This document shows positions 21,439-31,670 of a DNA stretch of 64,000 bases, in pieces. How positions within the stretch are numbered: position 1 is the stretch's first letter; each line of letters starts with the position of its first letter. The position numbers and the translations under genes were made by a program. Location: positions 1,220,608 to 1,284,607 of the forward strand of contig NC_018257.1 of the NCBI RefSeq assembly GCF_000227135.1, given 5' to 3'. A model generated the notes under the pieces. The model made no database searches. It was not told the origin of the DNA and saw only the letters and a list, made by a program, of their open reading frames with translations. The DNA comes from Leishmania donovani. Lineage: Eukaryota > Euglenozoa > Kinetoplastea > Trypanosomatida > Trypanosomatidae.

Positions 21439-22303
21439 AACACCGCACTATAGAAGTGCTAGAGAAGGTGATACAAGTGATCAAGCGGAATAACAAAAAA
21501 AAAAGGCACCACGTCCAGACCTACCTATACACCCACTAGCACACCCAGAGAGCATACGTCACCCTCTCTCTTTCTCTCCAACGTTCTTAGAGACACGAGT
21601 GATTTCTCTGCCAGCAGACACTCCATCTGTAGCCATCCACGCACGCGCACACACAGAGACACATATAAACACACAGCATCGTTGACCCCTGCTGACGCTC
21701 TTCACGTTTTTTATTTTTATCAGAGCGTGTGCGTGCTTGCGTCTCTCTTTATCTCTCTCTCACTGTGTGTGTGTGTGTGCTCAAAGTAGGTGCTACTTTA
21801 TATTTTCTTCCTCTCCCTTTCTGTGTATTTGTGTGCGTTTCTCTGCGCGTTCTCGTGTCCTGGGCAGTGCGCTGCCCTGAGGCCTTCGCATCATTCTCTT
21901 CTGTGTCGTTCAAGTCCTTTGCCACAGCGCGCTTTTCAAGGGTACATCGAAGTGATAACCGCTCGGCACCACAGCTACCGCGTCCGAGAAGCAAGAAGTC
22001 AGGGCTGTTCTCTTGCGCGGTAAGTCTCTCTCGCTCTCTCTCTCTCTGACTCTCTCGCGTCTCGGATACAGCGCTCATTTTATTGCTGTCCTTTGTTTTG
22101 CTCTGTTCCGTTCACCAACCCTTGAAAGGCGTCTTTTTCCCTATCAGCTTTCGCTGCGCAACCCGATTTAACGTCACCTCTACTGGCTTCCCTTCTTGCG
22201 GTCAGGGCGCACACAGCAACACGGCAACGCACGTGAGAGACGAACGCGAGTGACTTTGCCATTGCCCCTACTCCACCTCATTGCCAGTCACAAAACGCAC
22301 ATC

Positions 22304-24265
22304 ATGGACAGCTCAAGCGCTTGCGCGCCGTCACGTGCGTGGCAGAGTAACGAAGAGGTAGCCCAACGCCCCATCTGCACTTTCTTTGCCATGGGTGGCT
22401 GCTGCAAGGGAGCGCGGTGTCCATTCTCGCATGAGCTGGTGCAGCTGCCGCCGAAAGGTGTCGATGCCTCAGGTGGCTACTTTATTAGCGGTAACGTTGC
22501 AAACTACAAGGCAGCCGCGTCCACGACGGCGGCGAAGCCGCCGTCACGCAGCTTGGTCGGTCGGTGGGATGATCCGACCGCGTCGAGCAGCACCGACGGC
22601 TTGTCGACCCTTGCGTCGCCTTCCTCGTGTTGCGTGACGACAGGTACGTCTCTCAGCGCCGAAGCGAAGGAGTGGGTCGGAGCTGACAGCGCAGCCGCCT
22701 CCTCATCTGCCAACTCGGCCACCGCCTCCATCACGTCCGTTCAATCGCTGCGAGGTGCGGCCTCCCCGACTGTTTGCGTGAGCTCCAGCTCTCTTCGCTA
22801 CAGGTCTGCGACCTTGCGCCGCACTGCCCAGCAGGTGTCACCACTGCCCGTGCCGCATTCTCAGCGGGACTCTCAGCCTCAGCCCCAGCAAGCCCAAATG
22901 CAGCTACAATCACAGCACTCGCAGAAGCCGCAGCCGTCGCCGCCGCAGCCACAGCTACATCAGCAACACAAGCGTCAGTATCAACAGCCGCCTCAGCCAC
23001 GCAGCGTCGCAAACGCTCTCTCCGCTCTACTCCCCAACCACTCGGAGGGCAGTGGCGCTGCAGAGACACGCCGCACATCCGCGGCACCTACGCACCCCGC
23101 TGCCACAGCGCGCACCGTGTCCTTCACGCAGTCCTCTAACGGCTCTGGATCGACGACTATAGCTGCCCTCGCCTCCTTTTTCGACATGCAGCGCGTTTCC
23201 ACGGGCGCCCCTTCGGTGACGTCGTCCAGCGTCGTATCGCAGCCAAGCAAAGTCATCTTTTCCACTCGCCGCGACGATCAGCCGCCAGCCACCGCACCAT
23301 CGCCCGCCACCGCGGCACTACCTCGGTACACCGCCGCTTGCGTCACCGTCGCCGCCTCCAACCAGCGTTTTGATCCGTTGCCCTCCGTGCCCAGCGTTCC
23401 GACCACGGCCACCCCCGCCCCTGCTCACGGCAGCAGCCGCTCGGCCACACCGAGCCAGAATGTGGAGGCTCCCCTGCCTCGCAGTCGCGAGGCCCTGGCT
23501 ACCGGTGCGGAGCGCCACGCTGCTACCGAGGCAAAGGCGCACGTGGCGCAGAGTGCTGCTCCACCTTCGACGGCGGCAGCGCCGACATCGCCGCCACAGT
23601 ATGAGTCGCGGACTGCGTCCTCCGCTCAAACTCGCGTCATGCCGCCGGCTCCTCGTTCTCAACAGCAGCAGGCAGCGCATCAGGCCCAGCAACTTCGTGC
23701 ACAAGAAGCGCAGCACCAGGCGCAGCTCCAGCAGCAGTTCCACCCCCAACAACAGACACAGCAACTTGCACAGCAGCAGGCTCAACTGCAACCATTTCAG
23801 CAGCAGATTCAGCCCCAGAAGCCGCCGCCGCAGCAGCAGACGGTGTACATGTTGACTACCTCCCGTCCACCGGCTACCTCTACACCTCCGCACGAAGGTA
23901 TCGCTGCGCCTGCCCAGCTCCCACTCGGCTACACCCTTGCCTACGCTGTGCCCGCGCCTACACCAACCGCTCCCGCGGCCACCCCAATCCTTATCTCGGA
24001 GCAGCCGAGCGCCGCTCGACCCACCTACACGTTGCTTTCCTCGTGCCCGCCGCAATCGCAGCTACAGAGCTTTCAGACGGCAAAGGGAACAGTACTGTAC
24101 GCGACGCCGGCGCAGGTGCTTACCCAGGCCGCGGCGCCAAGCGAAAGCGATGCCCCTCGTCTGATCCTTGTCAATACAGATGGCACTTTCTCCGTCCTGA
24201 AAGCAGAAACGTTGGCGGCCACTGCCGGCCCTGGCCTGTCGCCGGCCATCACGCAGGCGCACTAG
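22304..24265 (+). CDS. CCCH zinc-finger protein with Gln-rich tail
   Basis: The 653-residue protein has a single C-x7-C-x5-C-x3-H finger near residue 23 (ICTFFAMGGCCKGARCPFSH), the class that usually binds AU-rich or stem-loop RNA in trypanosomatid mRNA regulators. The rest is low complexity: Ser/Ala/Thr-rich (100-190), Gln/Pro-rich (about 195-240) and strongly Gln-rich (about 450-520, runs such as QQQAAHQAQQ). The last 100 residues (LPLGYTLAYAVPAP ... LILVNTDGTFSVLKAE) are less biased and may be a conserved interaction segment. Gln-rich tails are common in proteins that enter RNA granules. The ATG at 22304 is used because upstream in-frame codons have leader-like composition. The specific ZC3H number is not assigned. 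Confidence 0.85.
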   Translation: MDSSSACAPSRAWQSNEEVAQRPICTFFAMGGCCKGARCPFSHELVQLPPKGVDASGGYFISGNVANYKAAASTTAAKPPSRSLVGRWDDPTASSSTDGLSTLASPSSCCVTTGTSLSAEAKEWVGADSAAASSSANSATASITSVQSLRGAASPTVCVSSSSLRYRSATLRRTAQQVSPLPVPHSQRDSQPQPQQAQMQLQSQHSQKPQPSPPQPQLHQQHKRQYQQPPQPRSVANALSALLPNHSEGSGAAETRRTSAAPTHPAATARTVSFTQSSNGSGSTTIAALASFFDMQRVSTGAPSVTSSSVVSQPSKVIFSTRRDDQPPATAPSPATAALPRYTAACVTVAASNQRFDPLPSVPSVPTTATPAPAHGSSRSATPSQNVEAPLPRSREALATGAERHAATEAKAHVAQSAAPPSTAAAPTSPPQYESRTASSAQTRVMPPAPRSQQQQAAHQAQQLRAQEAQHQAQLQQQFHPQQQTQQLAQQQAQLQPFQQQIQPQKPPPQQQTVYMLTTSRPPATSTPPHEGIAAPAQLPLGYTLAYAVPAPTPTAPAATPILISEQPSAARPTYTLLSSCPPQSQLQSFQTAKGTVLYATPAQVLTQAAAPSESDAPRLILVNTDGTFSVLKAETLAATAGPGLSPAITQAH

Positions 24266-27200
24266 TTGATCAAGCGAGATTTCGAGCGCACGTCTAGTTC
24301 ACCAGCGGAGGCGTCTATTGGCAAACGCCAAGGACAGAAGGGGATAGGGCGTATCTCTCTTAAGTTAATTGTTTTGCTAGCCGCTCTTACTTCTCTCTTG
24401 GTGCCTCTACCGATATGGCACCATTGCAGCGTCTCCCCTTCTTGGTCGTGCTCGGTGATGCCCCCCCCCCTTTTCCTCCTCCCCGACTTCTCCTGATTGG
24501 CGTCTTGCCGTGTTTGATTGTGTGCCACCTTGCTGCTACTGCCTCTGCACATTCATGTGTGTCTTTTATTTGTTTACACGTTTTTTTATTTTGGCTTCCT
24601 TTCCAGCTCTTTCTTTTGCTGTCGTCGTGCTCTCCGTGCCGCTCCGCACTTGAGCGTGCGTATCGTTGATTGGCGAATTCTTCGTTTCTGCGTGTGCGTG
24701 TCTTTGGCTCTCTGATTTCTCTCTCGATTGCGGTTACAACTCTCGCGCGATTGGATGTGCGCTTGTGCGTGCGTGCGTTTGTGTGTGCACGCATCGGTAT
24801 GCGGGTGTTTTTCTTTTTCATCTGCTACACACACACACACACTCATCTCTTCTCTGTTCCTCTCCGCTTCCCATCTCTAAACGTGGACTCTTCCTTCTGC
24901 ATGCTTTCTTGCTCACGGTTCTGTGTCTCCTTTTTTTGTGTGTTTTCGTATCATCGGCGTCTCTTTCTGTCTGCGCATGCGTGTATGTGTGTGTCTTTGT
25001 GGAGCGTATGGATGCATAAAAAACAAAAAAAAGTCTCTATTTCCTTTTGTTGTTGCGTAACAGACGTGCGTGCCGCTGTGTATATAAGCCGTCTTGGGCG
25101 TGTGCACCCGCACGTGCGTGTGTTAGTCTTGTTGTCTTCCTTCTTTCCCATTTCTTGCCCTCTCGCTCTAATTGCGCATTGTTTCTTGGCGATTGGGGGC
25201 AGTGCGCACCATCTTTTCTCGCTTTTTTTTTTCGTGTGGCGTTGTTTCTGGGTTTAGTGACGTTTTTTTTTGACGTATCTATTACTGTGTTGCTGTATCC
25301 GCGGCAGTCGACTGGCGTAGTTCCCCTTCTCTCTCGTTACCTTCCCATTTCATTTGTTGCTTTCCTCTCTCTCTGCCTGTTTGCGAGAGTGCACAGTCGA
25401 GTTTTCGCTTCTGTTTTTTTTTTTTTGCCTCATTTCGATTTCGTGATGCGTATTTTGCGTCTAGAGCATTGCGCTCGCGGTTAGGTGTGTGTGCGTGGTG
25501 AAGGCGGTGATGGCGCTCCGTTTTTCCCATGTTGATTCGCATGTTCACATCGTGGGGGTTTTCCCCCTCCCTCTCTTCGTCTGGGTTTCTACTTCGAGTG
25601 CGCACACCTCTCTATCTTTTCTCCCTTTTTCCCTCTCTCTCTGTGTGTGGCATTGCGTCTCTGTTTTGCTTCATTCCTCGCATGTGCTTGCCGCTGTGCT
25701 TCGTGCCGATGTATATATATATATATATGATGCCTGCCTTCTCTCTCGGTGGGTATGCTTTTCTCTTGCCAGCGTGTTATGGCGCTTCTTGTGTGCTTTC
25801 CTTCGTGCTTTACTGTACAAGCGTAAGTTCTGTCTCTGCCTCTCTCTCGTCCTTCTTTTTCTTTTCGAAGCTTATTACTCGCCTTCCACATGTTTCCCTG
25901 TCTTTTATGTAGGTGGCCGGCTCATAACTACCTGTTTGTGTGCATGCGTGTATGTGTGTGCGTGTGTATAATGTTATTGCTGTTCGGGATGCTGGGTGGA
26001 GAAGGCACTGAAGTAGGCACTAGCCCCGCACGTGATCTCCATCCCTTCACACCCCCTCCTCGCTTCTTGCATGAGCTTGCTAACACCCTCCCACAAACAT
26101 ACACCGACGCTAAAGCGAATTGGCAACGAAAGTGCCAAGTGAACGGCGTTGCTTACGGGCGCTGATGTGTGTGAGCGCGCGTGCGCTTCAACGGGTACTG
26201 GCTCTTCCCTTTCGGGCTGAAGGGCACGCTGGCGTGCGGGTATGTGTGTGGGTGGTGTAGGACGTGGGGCGCGCGTGTGAAGGGCAAAGGAGGTGGCGTA
26301 TGATGTGCGTCTCGGGCCTTTTTTTCTGGTGTGGGGCTATGCTGTTGTGGGTATCTTTCTAGGCTTCGGCTTCTTCCTCCACTGCTTTCTCTCTTTCCTG
26401 GTCACATCCTTACCCCCCCCCCCCCAATCGCCCATCTTTTCCCTCTTCTCATTCGACGGCGCTGCTCCGAGGGGCACGCCGGAGCACGACAGGAAGCGCG
26501 TGTAGGCGGTAGGTAAAATAGGTCACTCAACATCTCTGCTACAACTTCTTTCATTGCCGCTTCTGTCCACAAACGCGTAATCGTTCGGCGCCTCTTCTTC
26601 CCTACTTGTTGACATTCTCTTTTTCCACATGTTCATGTGCACTCGCGTGTGCATGTATCCCTTCCGTTATCCCCCTGCGTCATCTCTCTCGGCGTTCTTC
26701 CCTCCTCCCCAATATCCCACACCTTTTTTTTTTTGGTGCTGTTGCGTTGTCCGGGTGCGTCTCTCGTGCTTTGCGTACGACATTCTATACGCCATCATGC
26801 GTTTTTCTTATATATATATATATGTGTGTGTGTGTGCGTGTTGCCTTTCATATGCGGCTGCTTCGGCGTCGTTGCGGGACTTCCCCCCTTTTTCACCCTC
26901 CTTTTCTTTACTGCAAAACAAACTTTTCTGACGTTCGTTTTGCTTGCGTCTCTTTGTGCCTTTATCTTTTTCGTCCAGCTGCATACTCGCGTCGATCGGA
27001 GGGTCGGTGCGGCTTTGTGTGTGATGGCGCATCATCTCGCTCTCTCTCTCGCTCTTGAGTTGCTTGCCATTGTTCGCTGCTCGCGTTGCCGCTATGCCTT
27101 TTACTTCTCATTTTTTGATGAGGTGTAAATCTGTGCGCGTGCTCACTGGCCGTGCCTACTTCCTGATCGTCTGTGCTCTGCGTCCTTCTTGTTCTCTCGT

Positions 27201-28327
27201 TTCTCGTAGCGTGCTCTCGTCTGGCTACGGAATGGGGCGTTGTGTGAGACAGCCATGGACAGAACAAGGAAAAGGGGGTGGGAAAAGGACACAAATCGAT
27301 GATCAACAGGGACTACCTTGCACCGGCAGCTCCGTCACACCAGCGCATTTATGCTGCCTCATGTGCTTTCTTGTTGTGCGCATGTCCGCGTTTGGTCCAC
27401 CCTCGTGCTTGAAGCATCGCTCATTGAGGTTTCGTGAGTGTTGCTGTCTCCCCCCTCTCATCCTCCTTCCTCCCCTCTCCATCTCTCTCTGTTTATCTGT
27501 GCATACTGTTTGCTTGCCTCATTACGACGGAGCTGTACGTATGTTTATGAGTGTTGCGATTGAGGTGAGGGCCGCCTTTTTTTTGGTCTGTTTCGTGTCG
27601 TCGTTCTTGGCATGCGTTCCTCCTCTGGTGCCTTAATTGCGTTTCACATTAGCCAGCTGATGGTGCGTCTTCCCTACGCTGCCGCATTCTTTTTTTTTTT
27701 GTTGTGTTTTTATGACTCTGTCTTCACCGATCACCACCCACTCACATCGCCCAAGGCCCCTCTGCTGCCTTGTATTCGGAGCCTGTTTTGCGTGCGCCTG
27801 CGCTCGTGACTGACTTGTTGTATGCATCTGTGTATCTTTGCCCTGTTCACCCATTCATTGTTTCTACAGCAATCACATTACCAGCGTACGGCGTTGATGT
27901 ATCTACATGGTGGATAGCTGTGCTTGTCTTTCTACTGGTGCTTTTCTTCTGTGCTCTGTTTCTTCGAACGGCCCGTGTTCGTGGCCTTTACCCTTTTTTC
28001 TTCCATGCTCCCTTCTCTATGGGAGAACGAGCGGGAGGGGCGGAGGGAGGCGGCAGCAGAGGAGAAAGGGCCGTGCTTGTTGCATGTGCCGGCGCCCGCG
28101 CGATAGAAAGTGGCATGTGTGCGGGCGATGCTAAAATGCTTAATTGGGTGCGATTGGGGTGTTCGTCATTCTCAGGCTTTTCAGCCGCCTCCAAACCAAC
28201 GCAAACGCCAGACAGTGCCGTGCAAGAAGGCTTTTAGAGAAGAAAAAAACGAAATGAGAACCACAGCCGCTTTTACCTATATCTTCCTCTTCGTCCAAGA
28301 ACGTTTTGCTGACTTCGCTCTCCACTG
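24266..28327. other. Long gene-poor spacer, first part
   Basis: More than 4 kb of T-rich and C/T-rich sequence contains a TA run at 25712-25728 and a TA/TG compound run at 26809-26840. ORFs translate to Cys/Phe/Leu/Ser-rich strings without motifs. No tRNA-, snRNA- or spliced-leader-like sequence was noticed. Confidence 0.6.
25712..25728. repeat. (TA)n microsatellite
   Basis: A TA dinucleotide run lies in non-coding DNA; a similar TA run followed by TG repeats lies at 26809-26840. Confidence 0.85.
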
Positions 28328-29300
28328 CCCTGATGATACCGTTTACTTCACCATGGTATCAGGGTGTGGAACCCAGGCTCTGTGTGGGGAGGCCAAGAGC
28401 CTGCAGCCCGGCCGCCGGGCACGGCTGCGGCCTCTTGGCGTCGGCGGACAGCGCTTGGCTGGCGCGGTGCCGAGGAGACGTGCGGCCATGATCGCGCTTG
28501 GACCAGCTCACGACGAGTCGCACCGACGGCTCACCACATATGCGCGCAGGCGCCCACCGCTTTTCTGCCTTTGCTGCCTTTGCTGCGTTGCGGTGGTGTG
28601 GAGCGTGATCGCGGCAACGGCCCGCTCTGCATGCACCGGAATCGCAGTGGGCTGCACGACGCCACACGGCGTTGGTTGTCNNNNNNNNNNNNNNNNNNNN
28701 NNNNNNNNNNNNNNNNNNNNNNNNNNNNNNNNNNNNNNNNNNNNNNNNNNNNNNNNNNNNNNNNNNNNNNNNNNNNNNNGAGCGTGATCGCGGCAACGGC
28801 CCGCTCTGCATGCACCGGAATCGCAGTGGGCTGCACGACGCCACACGGCGTTGGTTGTCCCGTCTCCTCGACGAGTCCTCGCTGCAAGTGTGTACGCTGC
28901 AGGAGACTCACTTCTCCCCTGCAGGCCTGGAAGGCGCTTGGTCTGCACGGCGTTCAGTCTTCTCGGTGCAGCAAGAGAGAGGGAGGGAGCGCGAGTGATG
29001 AGCGAGAGAGGAGCCCCGTAGTACATGCCGATTATGCCCACAGCGCATGCGCGCGCAGCATGCGGCATCTCCTCCATCCCACCGTGCGGGCGGATGAGGC
29101 GCCGACCGCGCGGCACGTACCCGAAGAGGGGACGAGGCGGGAGAGGAGGGGCCCGCTAGACGCATGTCCCGATTCGACGACATGACGGTTGCTCCTAGAT
29201 GACCAGGACGTCGCCGCAGCGCGGCAGTGGGTGCGTGGACTGCGGCTGTGCATGCGTGTGCCTTTGCTGGCCATCGGCGGTGGAGTGATTCGTTGAGAGG
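28328..29300 (+). mobile_element. Degenerate ingi/L1Tc-related element (DIRE-like) with endonuclease relic
   Basis: It begins with a Pr77-like hallmark: CCCTGATGATACC at 28328-28340 and its pairing partner GGTATCAGGG at 28355-28364, then TGTGGAACCC. Sequence GC rises sharply compared with the T-rich flanks and stays high to about 29300. One reading frame from 28364, joined across gap 2 by its exact 80-bp overlap, runs to 28998. It contains RNRSGLHDATRRWL, LLDESSLQVC and LQETHFSPAG. The last is the LQETHL/F signature of the N-terminal APE-type endonuclease of ingi/L1Tc-family non-LTR retrotransposons. No reverse transcriptase motif was found. The first ~140 bp are shared with the fragment at 42299. 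The 3' end is approximate. Confidence 0.65.
28681..28779. other. Assembly gap 2 (99 N)
   Basis: It is flanked by an identical 80-bp sequence (28601-28680 and 28780-28859). Collapsing the overlap joins the endonuclease-like frame without a stop. It is probably an unmerged overlap. Confidence 0.85.
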
Positions 29301-30306
29301 AAAGGAGGCATCCTCTTGCGGCTGTATTCCTCGGCTCACGTGAGCACTCTTTTTGGTTTTCTTCGTACGCACTGCCGTCAGAGTGGTCCGCTGGTGTGAG
29401 ATTTAGCGTGCGTGTATTTATGTGCATTTTTTTATGAGACTGTATAAGACGTCGTTCTTTTTTTTGTGTTTTCTTTGTGTGTTTCTTATTTTTTTTTTCC
29501 GGTTTTACTCTGTCATCTCATCGTTTCTTGTGCCCCTTCGGGTTGTGTCTTGTGCGAGTCGTGTTGCGCATAATATAGATTTATATATCTTTTTGGTTGT
29601 CGTTGTTCGTCCTGTAAAGACGCTCGGACGTGTTCGTTGGCGTCCGAGTAGGGGGTTGCTGTTGTAGCGTACAGCCTCTGAGTGCTGAAGGGGTATCTGA
29701 AAGTGGCTCTTCTGGGGTTTTCTTTTTTTTTTTTCAACTCGTGCCTTCACTCTCAACGTTCCTGCATGTGCGCGCCTTTGCGGGGTGGGTGACATCTCCT
29801 CACAGCTCTCGGACTGTTGTGCGTCGTCAGCGGAACTTTGTATGTATCATTCGAGTCCGGCGTCGTTGTCTCGTGTGTGCTGTCTGAGATGCGTTGTTTT
29901 CTTCTTGAAGGCGTGCGGTAAGGGCGGAAGCGGGGGAGGNNNNNNNNNNNNNNNNNNNNNNNNNNNNNNNNNNNNNNNNNNNNNNNNNNNNNNNNNNNNN
30001 NNNNNNNNNNNNNNNNNNNNNNNNNNNNNNNNNNNNNNCGTGTTCGTTGGCGTCCGAGTAGGGGGTTGCTGTTGTAGCGTACAGCCTCTGAGTGCTGAAG
30101 GGGTATCTGAAAGTGGCTCTTCTGGGGTTTTCTTTTTTTTTTTTCAACTCGTGCCTTCACTCTCAACGTTCCTGCATGTGCGCGCCTTTGCGGGGTGGGT
30201 GACATCTCCTCACAGCTCTCGGACTGTTGTGCGTCGTCAGCGGAACTTTGTATGTATCATTCGAGTCCGGCGTCGTTGTCTCGTGTGTGCTGTCTGAGAT
30301 GCGTTG
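29301..30306. other. Spacer with gap-duplicated 311-bp block
   Basis: T-rich sequence leads into a block at 29629-29939 that recurs exactly at 30039-30349 after gap 3. The two are best read as one stretch. It contains a T12 tract and GT-rich sequence, and no gene is seen. Confidence 0.6.
29940..30038. other. Assembly gap 3 (99 N)
   Basis: It is flanked by an exact 311-bp duplication (29629-29939 and 30039-30349), interpreted as an unmerged contig overlap rather than a real tandem repeat. Confidence 0.85.
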
Positions 30307-30795
30307 TTTTCTTCTTGAAGGCGTGCGGTAAGGGCGGAAGCGGGGGAGGGATGGCCGATAAATGGTGTGACGACGACGAGCCGAAACACTCTGCACCGTT
30401 CCCGTGGCGTGCTTCACCCGCCATGCGGCCTCTCTTTGCCCCCATTTCGCTCTTCACGGTTCAGATCTCGAGGAGTCGAGTCATTGCAAGCCTTTGGCTC
30501 TTGCCTCGCTCCGCCCCTAGCCTACCCACCGCGACAGGGGCCCGTGCGCGACGGACGGAGGGTATACGTCTGTCTGTCGTTTCGTGCGTAGTGTTACCCG
30601 GTGAGGACTTGAAAACAGCCGAATTCTCATGGGTCGCTTTGCCGGCGCTTGCGGTATGGAGAGCGCGAGTGGAGGGATACCAGACTGGTATACTCTTCCA
30701 CGGAAACAAGGAACTCGCCCCGCTGGGAAGCGCTTGGGACCATGTGCTGGAATGCGTCATGCTCAACTCTCGACATCATTCTCTCCACCCTCTTT
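30307..30795 (+). repeat. Repeat R, copy 1
   Basis: This 489-bp block recurs at 47983-48471 with the same length and two substitutions seen by eye. The family is not recognised: it lacks the Pr77-like hallmark and a terminal A-tract. It contains an open frame (30351-30800) and has higher GC than the flanking T-rich DNA. Most of it is tandemly repeated immediately downstream. Confidence 0.85.
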
Positions 30796-30800
30796 GCTAA
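30351..30800 (+). CDS. Unrecognised 149-aa ORF within repeat R
   Basis: The frame begins MADKWCDDDEPKHSAPF and ends at a TAA just beyond the repeat edge. Composition is less skewed than in spacer ORFs (Trp, acidic and His residues are present), and the same frame is open in the R copy at 47983. It has no motif I recognise. An opposite-strand frame of 101 residues is also open in both copies, so an open frame alone is weak evidence. It may be a relic of a gene fragment spread with the repeat. Low confidence that it encodes a protein. Confidence 0.25.
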   Translation: MADKWCDDDEPKHSAPFPWRASPAMRPLFAPISLFTVQISRSRVIASLWLLPRSAPSLPTATGARARRTEGIRLSVVSCVVLPGEDLKTAEFSWVALPALAVWRARVEGYQTGILFHGNKELAPLGSAWDHVLECVMLNSRHHSLHPLC

Positions 30801-31670
30801 TCATCGTGGTGCCATGATTCGTTGGTACCGTCTTCCACGACGACGAGCCGAAACACTCTGCACCGTTCCCGTGGCGTGCTTCACCCGCCATGCGGCCTCT
30901 CTTTGCCCCCATTTCGCTCTTCACGGTTCAGATCTCGAGGAGTCGAGTCATTGCAAGCCTTTGGCTCTTGCCTCGCTCCGCCCCTAGCCTACCCACCGCG
31001 ACAGGGGCCCGTGCGCGACGGACGGAGGGTATACGTCTGTCTGTCGTTTCGTGCGTAGTGTTACCCGGTGAGGACTTGAAAACAGCCGAATTCTCATGGG
31101 TCGCTTTGCCGGCGCTTGCGGTATGGAGAGCGCGAGTGGAGGGATACCAGACTGGTATACTCTTCCACGGAAACAAGGAACTCGCCCCGCTGGGAAGCGC
31201 TTGGGACCATGTGCTGGAATGCGTCATGCTCAACTCTCGACATCATTCTCTCCACCCTCTTTNNNNNNNNNNNNNNNNNNNNNNNNNNNNNNNNNNNNNN
31301 NNNNNNNNNNNNNNNNNNNNNNNNNNNNNNNNNNNNNNNNNNNNNNNNNNNNNNNNNNNNNACCGCGACAGGGGCCCGTGCGCGACGGACGGAGGGTATA
31401 CGTCTGTCTGTCGTTTCGTGCGTAGTGTTACCCGGTGAGGACTTGAAAACAGCCGAATTCTCATGGGTCGCTTTGCCGGCGCTTGCGGTATGGAGAGCGC
31501 GAGTGGAGGGATACCAGACTGGTATACTCTTCCACGGAAACAAGGAACTCGCCCCGCTGGGAAGCGCTTGGGACCATGTGCTGGAATGCGTCATGCTCAA
31601 CTCTCGACATCATTCTCTCCACCCTCTTTGCTAATCATCGTGGTGCCATGATTCGTTGGTACCGTCTTCC
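30371..31670 (+). repeat. Tandem duplication of a 467-bp unit overlapping R
   Basis: The unit at 30371-30837 is followed directly by a second copy starting at 30838 (offset exactly 467). The second copy runs to 31262, and its last about 40 bp appear after gap 4 at 31630-31670. The apparent third partial copy (31362-31629) is an exact 268-bp duplicate across the gap and is probably an artefact, leaving two real copies. If the array was collapsed during assembly, more copies could exist. Confidence 0.75.
31263..31361. other. Assembly gap 4 (99 N)
   Basis: It is flanked by an exact 268-bp duplication (30995-31262 and 31362-31629). It lies inside a tandem repeat, so it is the one gap where real extra copies remain possible. 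Confidence 0.75.

Larger units (their letters stand above)
18549..22303. other. Long spacer (3.7 kb), no gene seen
   Basis: C/T-rich and T-rich sequence dominates the + strand, with a G-rich run at 20932-20956 and a (CA)n run at 21415-21438. ORFs translate to Leu/Ser/Phe/Cys-rich strings of C/T origin with no motif. Pyrimidine tracts at 22025-22048 with AG at 22070-22071 could serve the CCCH gene. Confidence 0.6.

Noticed and set aside
29785..30297. 170-residue open frame across gap 3
   Set aside because: It exists only because Ns are read through; both halves are the same duplicated sequence.
28601..31629. Multiple apparent direct repeats beside N runs as true tandem repeats
   Set aside because: Their ends coincide exactly with the gap edges, which is expected of unmerged overlaps rather than biological repeats; only the 467-bp tandem is kept.
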